This document shows, piece after piece, positions 11,196 to 20,007 of a stretch of 64,000 nucleotides of DNA. The position numbers and the translations under genes are program-made. Source of the stretch: Pedobacter sp. FW305-3-2-15-E-R2A2 (GTDB taxonomy: Bacteria; Bacteroidota; Bacteroidia; Sphingobacteriales; Sphingobacteriaceae). Numbering within the stretch: position 1 is the first letter of the stretch; every line of letters starts with the position of its first letter. The notes under the pieces were generated by a model that saw nothing but the letters and a program-made list of their open reading frames with translations, did not search any database and was not told the DNA's origin. Location of the stretch: contig NZ_CP151803.1 in NCBI RefSeq assembly GCF_038446955.1, positions 1,178,001 to 1,242,000 on the forward strand. Reading direction: 5' to 3'.

Positions 11196-11652
11196 TAACG
11201 CCTTTTGGAAATTTATCGGCAATTAAGTTCAGGTTGATTCCATGTTCGAGATAGGCTTTAAGTCCATCTACGACGGTGGTGAAACCTCCGCTTGCCCCAC
11301 TGATCTCTGTTAACAATTCATCCCCTGTGGTCTGGAAGCCATATTGGGTAATTTTTACATAGGTAGCCTCATCGCCCATTGGCTCGAACTCAAAGTCGAC
11401 AATCGTGGAGTACTGGTCCCAGTCTACCGAGATTTTTCTATCTGCAACGATTTCTCTCACAAACACGGTGCTGGAAACACCGTACATTTCCCATTCCCAG
11501 GTCACACTTTTTCCGGTTTCAAGTTTAGCACTTCCCTTGGTAAACCAAAAGTTTTTCGTGATTTCCGGGTCAATAAACGCATTAAAAACTATTGCCGCAG
11601 GTTTTCTGATAAGCATCTGGGCCTCTACATGAGGTGTTTTTTTGATTTCCAT
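11191..11652 (-). CDS. SRPBCC/AHSA1-type START-like protein
   Basis: A 153-aa protein with a helix-grip fold that probably binds a small hydrophobic ligand; the family (Activator of Hsp90 ATPase homologue 1-like) has no fixed function in bacteria. Visible signatures are ETGKSVTWEWEMYG, VDWDQYSTIVDFEFEP and the C-terminal helix TTVVDGLKAYLEHGINLNLIADKFP. I use the ATG at 11652 because the 13 residues before it in the longer frame do not look like part of the fold. It is monocistronic, convergent with the fucosidase gene. Confidence 0.75.
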   Translation of the reverse strand: MEIKKTPHVEAQMLIRKPAAIVFNAFIDPEITKNFWFTKGSAKLETGKSVTWEWEMYGVSSTVFVREIVADRKISVDWDQYSTIVDFEFEPMGDEATYVKITQYGFQTTGDELLTEISGASGGFTTVVDGLKAYLEHGINLNLIADKFPKGVK

Positions 11653-11783
11653 AAGATTTGTTTTAGATAGAATGATCAGCAAATTAAACAAATGACCCTG
11701 ATTTTCGTTTTCTTTATTTATAGAAAATATAGGATGCCAGTCCTTACATTTTTTCGATACTTTCGTGATTTAAAATAAGAACA

Positions 11784-13124
11784 ATGTATTTTTTTAGCTT
11801 AGTTCCGATTGGAGAGGTCATCAACAGATACCCATTTCTAAAACAGTATGAAGGGTTTAATTTGTATGATGACTGGAATGAGGAGGATTATTTTTTATTG
11901 GCAACCGGCGATGTGCAGATCTCCGGACACTTTTACCTGGATGTGTTTGAGGAGGAGATAAAGAAATGGCTCTATAAAACATTAACAGCTAAACCGCGGA
12001 ATGTGGAGGCCAGAATAGAAGGCATTCTGATCGACGGAAATCTCCATTGCGAGGGTTGCGTAATCAATAAAGAGGGTGATTATGGTCCCTTTGTATATGT
12101 GAGCGGAAATGTAACCTGTCAAAGCATGTTACTTGGGGGTGCTTATGTGATTGTGAATGGAAATGTAAGCGCAACGGAAGTGGTTATGACGGATTACAAT
12201 CATGGGCATTTTGCATGTGAGGGAACCGTTTATGCACCTGTATTTATTGCAAATGATCACAATACCTATGTAAAGCAATCTATAAATGAGCTGTTTTATT
12301 ATAACGACAGGGCAGCTGACCACCCTGAAGAAAATAATTGTTATGAAGATGAGGCGACTGAAGAATCGTTTTTCTCCAGGGAACTGGCCCGGCATTTAGA
12401 CAATCCGCTCAGCCAGACTTTCGAAGAATTGCTGATGGATCTGGAGAACGGAGAATTTGTATTAAAGGGGCAGACAGGAACACTTAAAGACGCTGCGTAC
12501 TGGAAAAAAAAGACCATACAAAACTACCGCAATCTAAAGCGTGTTCCAGCTGTATATAAAACCGAAGATTTGTGTCTGCAGGTTTTACAAAAGAGCTTCT
12601 ATGCATTGCCTTTTGTGCCTGAAGAATATATTACAGCAGCCCTTTGCAAGGAATTGGTGGTGAAAGATGGTTTTGCGATCAGAGCAATACCGGAAAGATG
12701 GATCAGTCCGGAGCTTTGTATGCAGGCTGCATTAGCGGGAACAATGCTGCAGTTTATTCCTGCTCAGTTTATCAGTGAAGAAATCATTATTACTGTCTTT
12801 TCCAACAGTCGCACACAACCGGATATTAATGAGGTGCCGGCAGCTTTTATAACGGAAGATTTGCTGGTACGGTATGTCATGTTGGGGAAAGGTTTGTGGC
12901 TGGATAAAGCCTGTACAGAAAATGGTCTCAGTAAAATTGGCGTGATCAAAAAAGTGATCGATGCGGGCATCAGCCATATAGATACCATCTTCGCAAATCA
13001 TTGTAGCCGGGAAGCATTTGACTATGCTCAGTTGTTGTATAATAAGCCGGCATATCAGTCGGAATGGGATAAATATATGAATACTTACAGGAATAAGCTG
13101 GGAAGAATAGGCGTCGTGGTGTAA
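11784..13124 (+). CDS. hypothetical protein: bactofilin-like beta-helix plus repeat helices
   Basis: I do not recognise a named function. Residues ~50-165 look like a polymer-forming/bactofilin-type beta-helix, with short repeats such as IEGILIDGNLHCEG, VYVSGNVTCQSMLLGG and VIVNGNVSATEV. Residues ~245-400 carry repeats of a DUF4116-like kind with consensus (V/I)P..(Y/F)I(T/S).(E/D)LC..(A/V): YKTEDLC, YITAALC, WISPELC, FISEEII, FITEDLL. There is no signal peptide, so it is likely cytosolic. The combination suggests a protein found in polymorphic-toxin or self-defence settings, but that is only inference. Confidence 0.7.
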   Translation: MYFFSLVPIGEVINRYPFLKQYEGFNLYDDWNEEDYFLLATGDVQISGHFYLDVFEEEIKKWLYKTLTAKPRNVEARIEGILIDGNLHCEGCVINKEGDYGPFVYVSGNVTCQSMLLGGAYVIVNGNVSATEVVMTDYNHGHFACEGTVYAPVFIANDHNTYVKQSINELFYYNDRAADHPEENNCYEDEATEESFFSRELARHLDNPLSQTFEELLMDLENGEFVLKGQTGTLKDAAYWKKKTIQNYRNLKRVPAVYKTEDLCLQVLQKSFYALPFVPEEYITAALCKELVVKDGFAIRAIPERWISPELCMQAALAGTMLQFIPAQFISEEIIITVFSNSRTQPDINEVPAAFITEDLLVRYVMLGKGLWLDKACTENGLSKIGVIKKVIDAGISHIDTIFANHCSREAFDYAQLLYNKPAYQSEWDKYMNTYRNKLGRIGVVV

Positions 13125-13212
13125 GCGAAAAAAATGCTTGTTAATTTTTCGGTTGTCAGTCCATTCTGACCATTCTACTTTTGATTCATCATTTGATATG
13201 TCCCTCAAATGA

Positions 13213-13425
13213 ATGAAAGTCATTTTTATGAACAGAAAAAATAACAACTCAAAATGGCTTACATTTTACGCCGTGATTACGCTGGGCGGCCTATCTCCGG
13301 ATTACCTTAAGGCCTTTTTTTATGGCATTTCCGCCAATATCGGCTGTCTTTGTATCATACTGCTGATGCTCTGGTTAATTCCAAAACCGAAAAATCAGCT
13401 GGTGGCGCTGCCGGAAGCGATTTAA
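13213..13425 (+). CDS. small membrane protein, hypothetical
   Basis: A 70-aa frame with a basic start (MNRKNNNSKW from the internal ATG at 13228) and one clear hydrophobic segment, ISANIGCLCIILLMLWLI (residues ~40-57). It lies between the 446-aa protein and the convergent histidine kinase gene. Family unknown. Coding is uncertain because it is short and has no visible partner. Confidence 0.4.
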   Translation: MKVIFMNRKNNNSKWLTFYAVITLGGLSPDYLKAFFYGISANIGCLCIILLMLWLIPKPKNQLVALPEAI

Positions 13426-13446
13426 AAATATGCGGAATGCCACCGG

Positions 13447-14766
13447 TTAAAAGTAATCAGGGAACACGATGTTAAAGGTGGTTCCCTTTTTTATCTCAGA
13501 GCGGACCTCTATCCTAAGGTTATGGTAGACTGCAATGCTTTTCACGATGGCGAGGCCAAGACCGTATCCAACACTTTCTTCGAGATTTGTTTTCCTGAAA
13601 CGGTCAAAGATAAAAGGCAAATCCTCTTCCGGAATGCCAATGCCGGTGTCGCTGATGGTGATCTCATAACTGCCTCCTTTTTGATACCCGTCTTTTATGA
13701 TGATCTCTCCATTCTGACGGTTAAACTTTATCGCATTATGAATAAGATTGAAAAACAATTGAAACAGCAGGTCCCTGTTGACTTGCCTAACCATTGAATT
13801 TTCGGAGATATGAAGGATAATTTGTATGTTTTTCTCTTCCAGCCGATGGCTGATCTCTTCGATAATCTCATTAAATAATTCTAAAGATTTAACTTCTTCT
13901 TTTCTGATGTATTGCTCGTTCTCAATCCTGGAGATGAGCAGCAGTGAACCGGATATCTTCTTTAACCGGTCTACAGTTTTCATCATTTCTATAATTGCCA
14001 GCGTGGAAGGCTCATCCAGCACTTCTTCGGCGAGGAGGTTTTCCATTTTATTTTGAAGAATGCTGATGGGGGTCATGAGTTCATGGGAAGCGTTGGAGGT
14101 AAACTCTCTTTCCTTATGAAAGGCTTCATTGATCTGATTCATCAATGCAGTGAGCGACTCGTCCAGGTATTTGAAATCGGTAGTGCTTGTTCGAATCAAC
14201 TGTGGCTGATCTTCGAAAGGGAATTTCCGGCTGACTAATTTACTCTTAATAATTTTTGCTAGCGGACGGATGATCAAACGGGTGAAGGTAAGGTCAATTA
14301 AAATAGTTAAAGCGATTAAAATGACTAACACATATAAGGCAAACCGTTGTAAAGGTTTGTTGTATTGATTGATGCTGGCAGTGGTCTTTCCAATTTCCAG
14401 CAGGTAATTTTTCTGATGGTCTTTAAAAGTATGACTGAGCACCCTGTAATTGAGCGTATCTCTTTCCAAAAGACGCTGGGAGTCTTTAATGGTGTTGATA
14501 TTCATGGAATCAGCAACCGGAATGATGGCAATAAACTCTTCTTTTAACATCGTATAGCTGCCATAATTATCGTCGCCCTGGAAATAGTAATCCAGTCCGT
14601 TCTTTTTGACGATGCTCAGCACCTTTTTTCGTTGTTGATGCAGGGTGTAATTGGTGTATTCTGAAGCGATCTGGCGGACAAGGAAAGGAAGGAGGAGGAT
14701 GAAAAGCAGCACAATCGCCAGCTTAGACCCCGTGATAAAAAGGGTAAGTTTCGTTGATAATTTCAT
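13447..14766 (-). CDS. two-component sensor histidine kinase
   Basis: The membrane sensor of the response regulator encoded just upstream (one base apart). Residues ~8-30 and ~143-163 are membrane segments flanking a periplasmic domain of about 110 aa. A linker leads to the HisKA box FTSNASHELMTPISIL (phospho-acceptor His near 231). The N box is NLIHNAIKFN, the G1 box DTGIGIPEEDLPFIFDRF, and the G2 box GYGLGLAIVKS. The length of 439 aa is usual. The ligand is unknown. Its operon continues from the beta-barrel gene and the small membrane gene upstream, so it may sense envelope state. Confidence 0.92.
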   Translation of the reverse strand: MKLSTKLTLFITGSKLAIVLLFILLLPFLVRQIASEYTNYTLHQQRKKVLSIVKKNGLDYYFQGDDNYGSYTMLKEEFIAIIPVADSMNINTIKDSQRLLERDTLNYRVLSHTFKDHQKNYLLEIGKTTASINQYNKPLQRFALYVLVILIALTILIDLTFTRLIIRPLAKIIKSKLVSRKFPFEDQPQLIRTSTTDFKYLDESLTALMNQINEAFHKEREFTSNASHELMTPISILQNKMENLLAEEVLDEPSTLAIIEMMKTVDRLKKISGSLLLISRIENEQYIRKEEVKSLELFNEIIEEISHRLEEKNIQIILHISENSMVRQVNRDLLFQLFFNLIHNAIKFNRQNGEIIIKDGYQKGGSYEITISDTGIGIPEEDLPFIFDRFRKTNLEESVGYGLGLAIVKSIAVYHNLRIEVRSEIKKGTTFNIVFPDYF

Positions 14767-14767
14767 G

Positions 14768-15442
14768 TTATTTTCTAATTCGGTAACCTACACCGCGTAC
14801 CGTCTCCAGCCATTCGGTATCTGCCCATTGGTTGAGTTTTTTTCTGATATTTTTGATATGTGCATCGATATAATTCGAGTCATAATCATCATTAACAAAA
14901 GTTCCCCAAATGTGTTCGCTCAGTTGTGCCCGGGTAAGCACCCTGTTTTTATGGAGCAGGAGGTAACTGAAAAGGTCGAATTCCTTGCGTGAAAGTCCGA
15001 TTTCGGCTTCCTCAAAAATGACCAGCCTTTTTTGCAGGTCAATATTAAACTTCCCTATAGCCAAGAGTTCCTGGCTGATGTTGAATCTCCGGCGGGCGAT
15101 GGCTTGCATTCTGGATTGCAACTCTAAGAGATAGAAAGGTTTTGCCAGGTAATCGTCGGCACCCAGATCGAGTCCCGAAACCCGGTCTTTGAGATTGGTC
15201 CTTGCGGTGATAATGATATAAATCGTATCAGGATTGTCTTTTTTGGTTTGTTTAAGCAGGTCAAGTCCGTTTCCATCGGGTAGGCTGAGGTCTATCAGGA
15301 TATAATCGTAGGTATTCAGCGCTATCTTCTTGAGCGCATCGTTGAAAGCGTAGGCGATATCACAAAGATAATAGGCCTTGATCAGAAAAGCCTCCATTTC
15401 ATGGGCCAGGGTTTTCTCATCTTCGACAATTAAAACTTTCAT
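14768..15442 (-). CDS. OmpR-family response regulator
   Basis: A DNA-binding partner of the kinase at 13447. I chose the ATG at 15442, which begins MKVLIVEDEKTLAHEM; the 13-residue extension is outside the fold. The receiver domain has the acidic pair ED at residues 8-9, phospho-acceptor Asp in YILIDLSLPDG (near 51), Thr in IIITART and Lys in YLAKPFY. The C-terminal winged helix shows LSRKEFDLFSYLL, VLTRAQLSEHIWG, IDAHIKNIRKKL and ETVRGVGYRIRK. It is part of the minus-strand operon 16599-13447. The target is unknown; the divergent DUF4382 gene at 16773 is one candidate. Confidence 0.92.
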   Translation of the reverse strand: MKVLIVEDEKTLAHEMEAFLIKAYYLCDIAYAFNDALKKIALNTYDYILIDLSLPDGNGLDLLKQTKKDNPDTIYIIITARTNLKDRVSGLDLGADDYLAKPFYLLELQSRMQAIARRRFNISQELLAIGKFNIDLQKRLVIFEEAEIGLSRKEFDLFSYLLLHKNRVLTRAQLSEHIWGTFVNDDYDSNYIDAHIKNIRKKLNQWADTEWLETVRGVGYRIRK

Positions 15443-15452
15443 AGCTAAAAGA

Positions 15453-16295
15453 TTAAAACTGATAATAGAAAGCGAGTCCAAAGAAGGACTGCTGATGCTT
15501 TAATTCCGGTGCAGCACCGGGACCGGGAACAGACAATTGGTAACTGACTTCAGCGATGTAATTTGCCCGGCTCAGGCTCAGGGGAAGTTTGAAGTTGTAA
15601 GAGAGCAGGTTGAAGGTATTGCTGGCTACTGTGGTGGTTTCGGGAGCTACAGGCTTGCCGGGCGGTAAAACTGGTTTTCCCTTACCTTTCGCCTGGTCAC
15701 GCTTACTTTTTTCTATGGTATAGGTTTCATAAAAATGTTTGGTTCCCGCGATCAGCTCAATTGCCGGTTCTATATAAAGGGTGTTTTTCTCGTTAAATAA
15801 ACTGCCGATGCTGATTTCTTTCGAATTGGATAAGCTTAGAAAAACATCGCTCTGCTTGCCAAAGGCATAGTCCGCACTGAAGTCTGTTTTGAACCACGGC
15901 CACAAATAACTGGTTGATAGGTTGATGTTGTTTTCATTGGAGGCTTGTAATAACGGAGAGTTTTCAGGGAAAAACGAACGGCTATAAGATATACCTGCGG
16001 TCCATTTGTCGCTAAAATCGTAGTCATAGCCCAGTCCTAAATCTGTTTCAGATATTCCTGAACCATAATTCAGGAGTTTATAGGCACCTGCAGAAAAGTG
16101 GATCCCTATTGGAAACCGGAGGGTAGCATTGGCGAGTACGTAAGGGAGCTTTTCATCGGTCACCTGTCCGTAGTAACTTACATTGCTGTTGTAAAGCGCT
16201 GCGAACGTAAGCGTTGTTCTTTTTGAACTGTCTTGCTGCGCCTGGACCTGAATTGAAAACAAACAAATGAACGTAGAAATGAGGAGGAGTTTCAT
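15453..16295 (-). CDS. outer-membrane beta-barrel protein, hypothetical
   Basis: A 280-aa exported protein (signal peptide to ~QVQA-Q) made of alternating beta strands with aromatic girdles and ending in Phe (LAFYYQF), as expected of outer-membrane barrels. Around residues 200-220 a low-complexity loop reads KGKGKPVLPPGKPVAP. It precedes the response regulator by 10 bases, so the barrel and the two-component system are one operon. The PPGK segment resembles the PPGQAKK tail of the small lipoprotein at 17649. No specific family is recognised. Confidence 0.7.
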   Translation of the reverse strand: MKLLLISTFICLFSIQVQAQQDSSKRTTLTFAALYNSNVSYYGQVTDEKLPYVLANATLRFPIGIHFSAGAYKLLNYGSGISETDLGLGYDYDFSDKWTAGISYSRSFFPENSPLLQASNENNINLSTSYLWPWFKTDFSADYAFGKQSDVFLSLSNSKEISIGSLFNEKNTLYIEPAIELIAGTKHFYETYTIEKSKRDQAKGKGKPVLPPGKPVAPETTTVASNTFNLLSYNFKLPLSLSRANYIAEVSYQLSVPGPGAAPELKHQQSFFGLAFYYQF

Positions 16296-16305
16296 AGGTT
16301 GGATA

Positions 16306-16599
16306 CTATGGTCTTTTAATTTTTGGACGGATCACTTTAATTGGTTTGCCTTTAATGTTTGGTTTAACGATTACCGGTCTCGACTGCTTCTTCGCTTTTG
16401 GAATTTCTCTGATGTCCGGGATATTTTGTTCCTGCTTGCCCTTATCCTCGCTTTTCTTTTTCTCTTTCTCTTGTTGCTGACGGCTAAGACTGTCGCGAAC
16501 CTCTTTATCATACATTGGTGTGATTGCCCATAGGGATATCGGCAACAACAAAATGACAATGATGTTCAGTAAGGTACGGAAAATGAAGGTACTGCCCAT
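16306..16599 (-). CDS. small membrane-anchored basic protein, hypothetical
   Basis: 97 aa from the ATG at 16599: one membrane segment (FIFRTLLNIIVILLLPISLWA), then a charged linker (SRQQQEKEKKKSEDKGKQEQ) and a very basic Pro/Lys/Arg/Val/Ile tail (RPVIVKPNIKGKPIKVIRPKIKRP). It is the first gene of the operon with the beta-barrel and two-component genes (10-bp gap). The tail could bind polyanions such as cell-wall or LPS phosphates, or DNA; function unknown. Confidence 0.6.
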   Translation of the reverse strand: MGSTFIFRTLLNIIVILLLPISLWAITPMYDKEVRDSLSRQQQEKEKKKSEDKGKQEQNIPDIREIPKAKKQSRPVIVKPNIKGKPIKVIRPKIKRP

Positions 16600-16772
16600 A
16601 TATAAATATAAAGATTCTATAGCTAAAAGCCCAGTATGGCAAAGATGATTAGTCAACATGAAAATAAGATGAAAGTTTAGGGTCAGATAATCTCAAAATT
16701 TCATGTTGCTTTCATGTTCGCTTTTCAATTTTGGGTAACGAAAAGGTGAATGTCTATTTAAAACTAAAACTT

Positions 16773-17570
16773 ATGAAAAAGAGAATCTTATATGCCGGAC
16801 TAGTCATACTGACGGTAGGACTAATGGTCCTTAACGGATGCAAGAAAGACGGTAGTAACAATACTGGTGGAACGACAAAAGTTCAGATCAGGATGACCGA
16901 TGCGCCAGGGGATTTCGACAGAATCAACCTGAGTGTTAAAGAGATTGTGCTTTTATCTGGTGGTAAACCTTATGTATTTGCTGCAACGGTAAGTACTTTT
17001 AATATCCTTGATTTTAGGATTGGAACGAGCAATCCTGATATTTTAGTCGCTTCAGGAGAAATGCCTTCCGGCGAGATCAGCGAAATCAGATTGGTTCTTA
17101 ACGACAACAATACAATCGTTGTAAATGGGGTAACACAGGATTTAAAGACGCCAAGCGGACAATCGTCAGGATGGAAAGTGAAGCTGAGTCAAAATCCTAG
17201 TTTGGTGCCGGGAGTAACTTATTCGCTGTTATTGGATTTCGATGCGGCAAAATCTATTGTGAGTACTGGTAATGGAAAATATTTACTGAAACCGGTAGTG
17301 CGTGGAATTACTGCTGCTACTTCAGGCCTGATCTCTGGTACAGTGATGCCTTTGGCCAGTCACCCTGAAGTATTGGTGATTGCCGGAACAGATACTGTAG
17401 GTACAGTAGCAGATCCTTTAACCGGTAGATTCACTGTGGGGGGCCTTGCAGGTGGAAGCTACTCCGTAAAATTCGCACCGGTTATTGGCTATAAAGACAG
17501 TACCCTAACGAATGTTCAGGTGGCTCTTGGTCAGAACACCAGTCTTGGAACTGTAGTGCTTAAACAATAG
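16773..17570 (+). CDS. DUF4382 lipoprotein
   Basis: 265 aa from the ATG at 16773 (MKKRILYAGL). The lipobox LNGC gives a lipidated Cys near residue 22. The DUF4382 domain follows: VQIRMTDAPGDFDRINLSVKEI, then SGEISEIRLVLNDNNTIVVNG and YSLLLDFDAAKSIV. A C-terminal carboxypeptidase-regulatory-like beta domain (LISGTVMPL ... SYSVKFAP) completes it. Probably an outer-leaflet or periplasmic protein of unknown role. It is transcribed divergently from the two-component operon across 173 bp, so it may be a target of that system. Confidence 0.85.
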   Translation: MKKRILYAGLVILTVGLMVLNGCKKDGSNNTGGTTKVQIRMTDAPGDFDRINLSVKEIVLLSGGKPYVFAATVSTFNILDFRIGTSNPDILVASGEMPSGEISEIRLVLNDNNTIVVNGVTQDLKTPSGQSSGWKVKLSQNPSLVPGVTYSLLLDFDAAKSIVSTGNGKYLLKPVVRGITAATSGLISGTVMPLASHPEVLVIAGTDTVGTVADPLTGRFTVGGLAGGSYSVKFAPVIGYKDSTLTNVQVALGQNTSLGTVVLKQ

Positions 17571-17616
17571 GGGAGGGAAGCGTATCGCCCGAATAAAAAA
17601 GGGCTGCGTGATAGAT

Positions 17617-17643
17617 GAAAAGCCTCCTTCGGGAGGCTTTTTC
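17617..17643. terminator. bidirectional terminator
   Basis: AAAAGCCTCC-TTCG-GGAGGCTTTTT, a 10-bp stem with a UUCG-type loop, between the DUF4382 gene and the convergent small lipoprotein gene. Confidence 0.9.
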
Positions 17644-17648
17644 TATTT

Positions 17649-17819
17649 CTAATTTTTTTTCTGTTGCCCTGGAGCAAAAGGTTTCGCTGATTTAGATCCG
17701 CTTCCTTTTTTTGCCTGGCCTGGTGGCACTTTACCACTATTGCCTGCAGTGCGATAAGTAGTGCAAGCAGTGCTGAGCATGATTGCACAGGCTGCAAGTA
17801 TCAAATAAGTTCTTTTCAT
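17649..17819 (-). CDS. small PPGQAKK-type lipoprotein
   Basis: 56 aa from the ATG at 17819. The signal peptide ends in lipobox LSTAC. The mature part has VPPGQAKKGSGSKSAKPFAPGQQKK. Very similar short proteins occur widely in Bacteroidota and are sometimes labelled quinol oxidase subunit 4, a name I would not trust. The sequence is basic and rich in Gly, Lys and Pro. It lies just after a terminator of the upstream gene, so it has its own promoter. Confidence 0.7.
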   Translation of the reverse strand: MKRTYLILAACAIMLSTACTTYRTAGNSGKVPPGQAKKGSGSKSAKPFAPGQQKKN

Positions 17820-17856
17820 CTTTGTTTGTTTCTTCATGGCAGGCTAATAACGTGCC

Positions 17857-17889
17857 AAAAAAAGCCTCCTGACTTTGGGGTCAGGAGGC
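17857..17889 (-). terminator. intrinsic terminator of the M57 protease gene
   Basis: GCCTCCTGAC (17864-17873) and GTCAGGAGGC (17880-17889) form a 10-bp stem. On the minus strand it is followed by seven U (A run 17857-17863). Confidence 0.9.
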
Positions 17890-17975
17890 AAATTTGGTTT
17901 GCACGCCAAATTATAAGTCGATCAGCTACTGTTCAATAATAGATAATGAATGAATAAGGATTAGTTAATAGGTCG

Positions 17976-18806
17976 TTATTTGTAAAGGTAGTTTAGGGCA
18001 ATAAGATCGTTTGCATTAAACGTTCTGTCACCTCCGTTAGAGCAAGCTAGCATAAATGATTCTGCATCTGCTTTAGATGGAGTACCCGGAATTTGAACAG
18101 CACCAACACCAGCAGTACCTTCATTAGACCTTCTTCCTCCACAGCTATAAGCGCGGTTCATGTAATCCGTATGACGGAAGCCAATACAATGGCCTACTTC
18201 ATGTTGCAATACCGAAGTTAGATACAGAAGGTTTGGATTCGTACCATAAGCATTTACGTTGGTATTCATTTTAACCTGGTTGAAGGGTTGTCCTGCAGCA
18301 GTAGGGAAACCCGCTGAGCCTAAAGTAATATAGCCTCCGCTAGGTCCTTCGTTAAAACCGAAAACATCAATGTTTCCAGTGGTTCCGGTAGTTGCTCTCT
18401 GGAAAGTCAGTTTCAACCCCTGTGCATTGTACCTGGTAATCATCAGGTCAACAGCATCGCTATAAACCTGTGGTAGATTGGTCACCGAAACGGTAATTAC
18501 TCTCGGAAGACCGGTTACTAAATTGGTAGTTCTGTACTGCTCTGTTTCAGCAATGCTTAAATTGGCACCTTTTGATGTATTTGAGAGGTTATCATCAGTT
18601 AAAAGAATATCTCCTTCCACTAAATAGCCGCCATCTACCTTTCTTGCGCCATCAATACTGAAGCCTAAGGAAGTGATTTTTGATAAAGTGGTTTTGGAAA
18701 TTTCTTCATTGCTTGTCGTTTCTACCGTATCTTTTTTCGTACAGGCGAACAGAGATACAGTAAGCGCGCCGATTAAGGTCAGCGCCAGCAGGTTGTTTTT
18801 TTTCAT
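17976..18806 (-). CDS. M57-family (HEIGH) zinc metalloprotease lipoprotein
   Basis: A secreted protease, 276 aa. The lipobox SLFAC puts a lipid-bearing Cys at about residue 22. The protease domain has the extended zinc motif HEVGHCIGFRHTD (near residues 203-215), the HExxHxxGxxH form of metzincin-like enzymes. It then has RRSNEGTAGVGAVQIPGTP and a C-terminal FNANDLIALNYLY. Dual-action HEIGH proteases (M57) of Bacteroidota share this layout. It is monocistronic, with a long AT-rich upstream region and its own terminator. Substrate unknown. Confidence 0.85.
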   Translation of the reverse strand: MKKNNLLALTLIGALTVSLFACTKKDTVETTSNEEISKTTLSKITSLGFSIDGARKVDGGYLVEGDILLTDDNLSNTSKGANLSIAETEQYRTTNLVTGLPRVITVSVTNLPQVYSDAVDLMITRYNAQGLKLTFQRATTGTTGNIDVFGFNEGPSGGYITLGSAGFPTAAGQPFNQVKMNTNVNAYGTNPNLLYLTSVLQHEVGHCIGFRHTDYMNRAYSCGGRRSNEGTAGVGAVQIPGTPSKADAESFMLACSNGGDRTFNANDLIALNYLYK

Positions 18807-19000
18807 AAATTTAAGTTTTTCATAAATATTATGGTTCAGTTAGTCGATCTTTGATCAAATTAGAATTCTTTTTTTTGTAATCAAAATATTACAAATAGAA
18901 TATTCTTATTTATAATGATTATTGACGAGATAAATTCTTTTAGATAGCTTTTTTAAGTTTTAAGTATTGTATTTTACTGTTGATAAAGAATAAAGTTCTG

Positions 19001-19861
19001 TTAATGTGTCTCATACATTTCCACAAAAGCCTTCAATAAGGGATCTTGTTCTCTATTCTTTCTATAAATAATCATGGTCTTTGTGCTGCCCAGTTCCTTC
19101 CCGATAGAAAAGGTCCTCAGCTTTCTGTTGGAATAATACTGTTCAATCAGTTCCAGGGGCAATATGGTAATGGCCAGGCCTGTTTCTACAAAATTGACGA
19201 TGCCTTCCAGAGAATTGACAACGGTGCTTTTATAATTGACGATCCCTTGATAACTCAGCCAGGATTCCAGTCTTGCCCTGTAAACACAGCCTTGTTCAAA
19301 GACGATGATCCTTACCTGCGGATCCAGTATGATATCGTTCAGTGTTTCGTATTTGCCGGAACTGACGATTACCAGCTGTTCTTCTTTGATCAGCCGCTGC
19401 TCCAGATCAGGAAGGGTGATTGGTGCAGTGATAAATGCGGCATCCAGCTTATAATTCATGACTTCCTGGATTAAGTCGGGAGACATGGCCGATTTAAATT
19501 CCAGTTCAATATCCGGGTACATGGTGTTGAAACGTTGTATAAGCCCTGGGACTTTTAAGGCCATGGTGGTTTCAATACAACCTATTTTTAAATGACCGAT
19601 GAGCTGATCATTGTCGGAGAGTTCTCTTTTCGCGGCTTCAACCAGCTGGCTGATCTGTTTGCAATAATGCAGGAGTGTTTCGCCGGCAGCAGTGAGTTGT
19701 ACCCTTCTTGTCCGGGTAAAGAGGGAAACACCAAACTCTTCTTCCAGACTTTTGATCCTTGCCGTTACATTGGATTGAACAGTGAAAGTAGCCTCCGCAG
19801 CTTTGGTGAAACTGCCATGTGCAGCTACTGCCTCAAATATTTTGAAATCATTGGTGTTCAT
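19001..19861 (-). CDS. LysR-family transcriptional regulator
   Basis: 286 aa with the N-terminal winged helix FKIFEAVAAHGSFTKAAEATFTVQSNVTARIKSLEEEFGVSLFTRTRRVQLTAAGE (residues 7-62) and a periplasmic-binding-like effector domain after residue 90 (IGCIETTMALKVPGL ... VETGLAITILPLELI). Such proteins usually control a divergent neighbour. Here the divergent neighbour, 146 bp away, is the membrane-bound AraC regulator at 20008. Effector unknown. Confidence 0.9.
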   Translation of the reverse strand: MNTNDFKIFEAVAAHGSFTKAAEATFTVQSNVTARIKSLEEEFGVSLFTRTRRVQLTAAGETLLHYCKQISQLVEAAKRELSDNDQLIGHLKIGCIETTMALKVPGLIQRFNTMYPDIELEFKSAMSPDLIQEVMNYKLDAAFITAPITLPDLEQRLIKEEQLVIVSSGKYETLNDIILDPQVRIIVFEQGCVYRARLESWLSYQGIVNYKSTVVNSLEGIVNFVETGLAITILPLELIEQYYSNRKLRTFSIGKELGSTKTMIIYRKNREQDPLLKAFVEMYETH

Positions 19862-20007
19862 GTAATTACTAATTGTGATTTGTAAATATATTATAAATCA
19901 TTTTTTAAGATTAAAATAGGCATTAATATTTGAATTATCATGAAAGTAGCTGTTGTGGAAGCGTTACTTTTTTGATAACATTGCAGACCTTCTGATCTCT
20001 TGCTGTA

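Noticed and set aside
12732..13247. 171-aa minus-strand frame over the end of the 446-aa protein
   Set aside because: It is opposite a good gene with repeat structure, has no recognisable domain and lacks a promoter.
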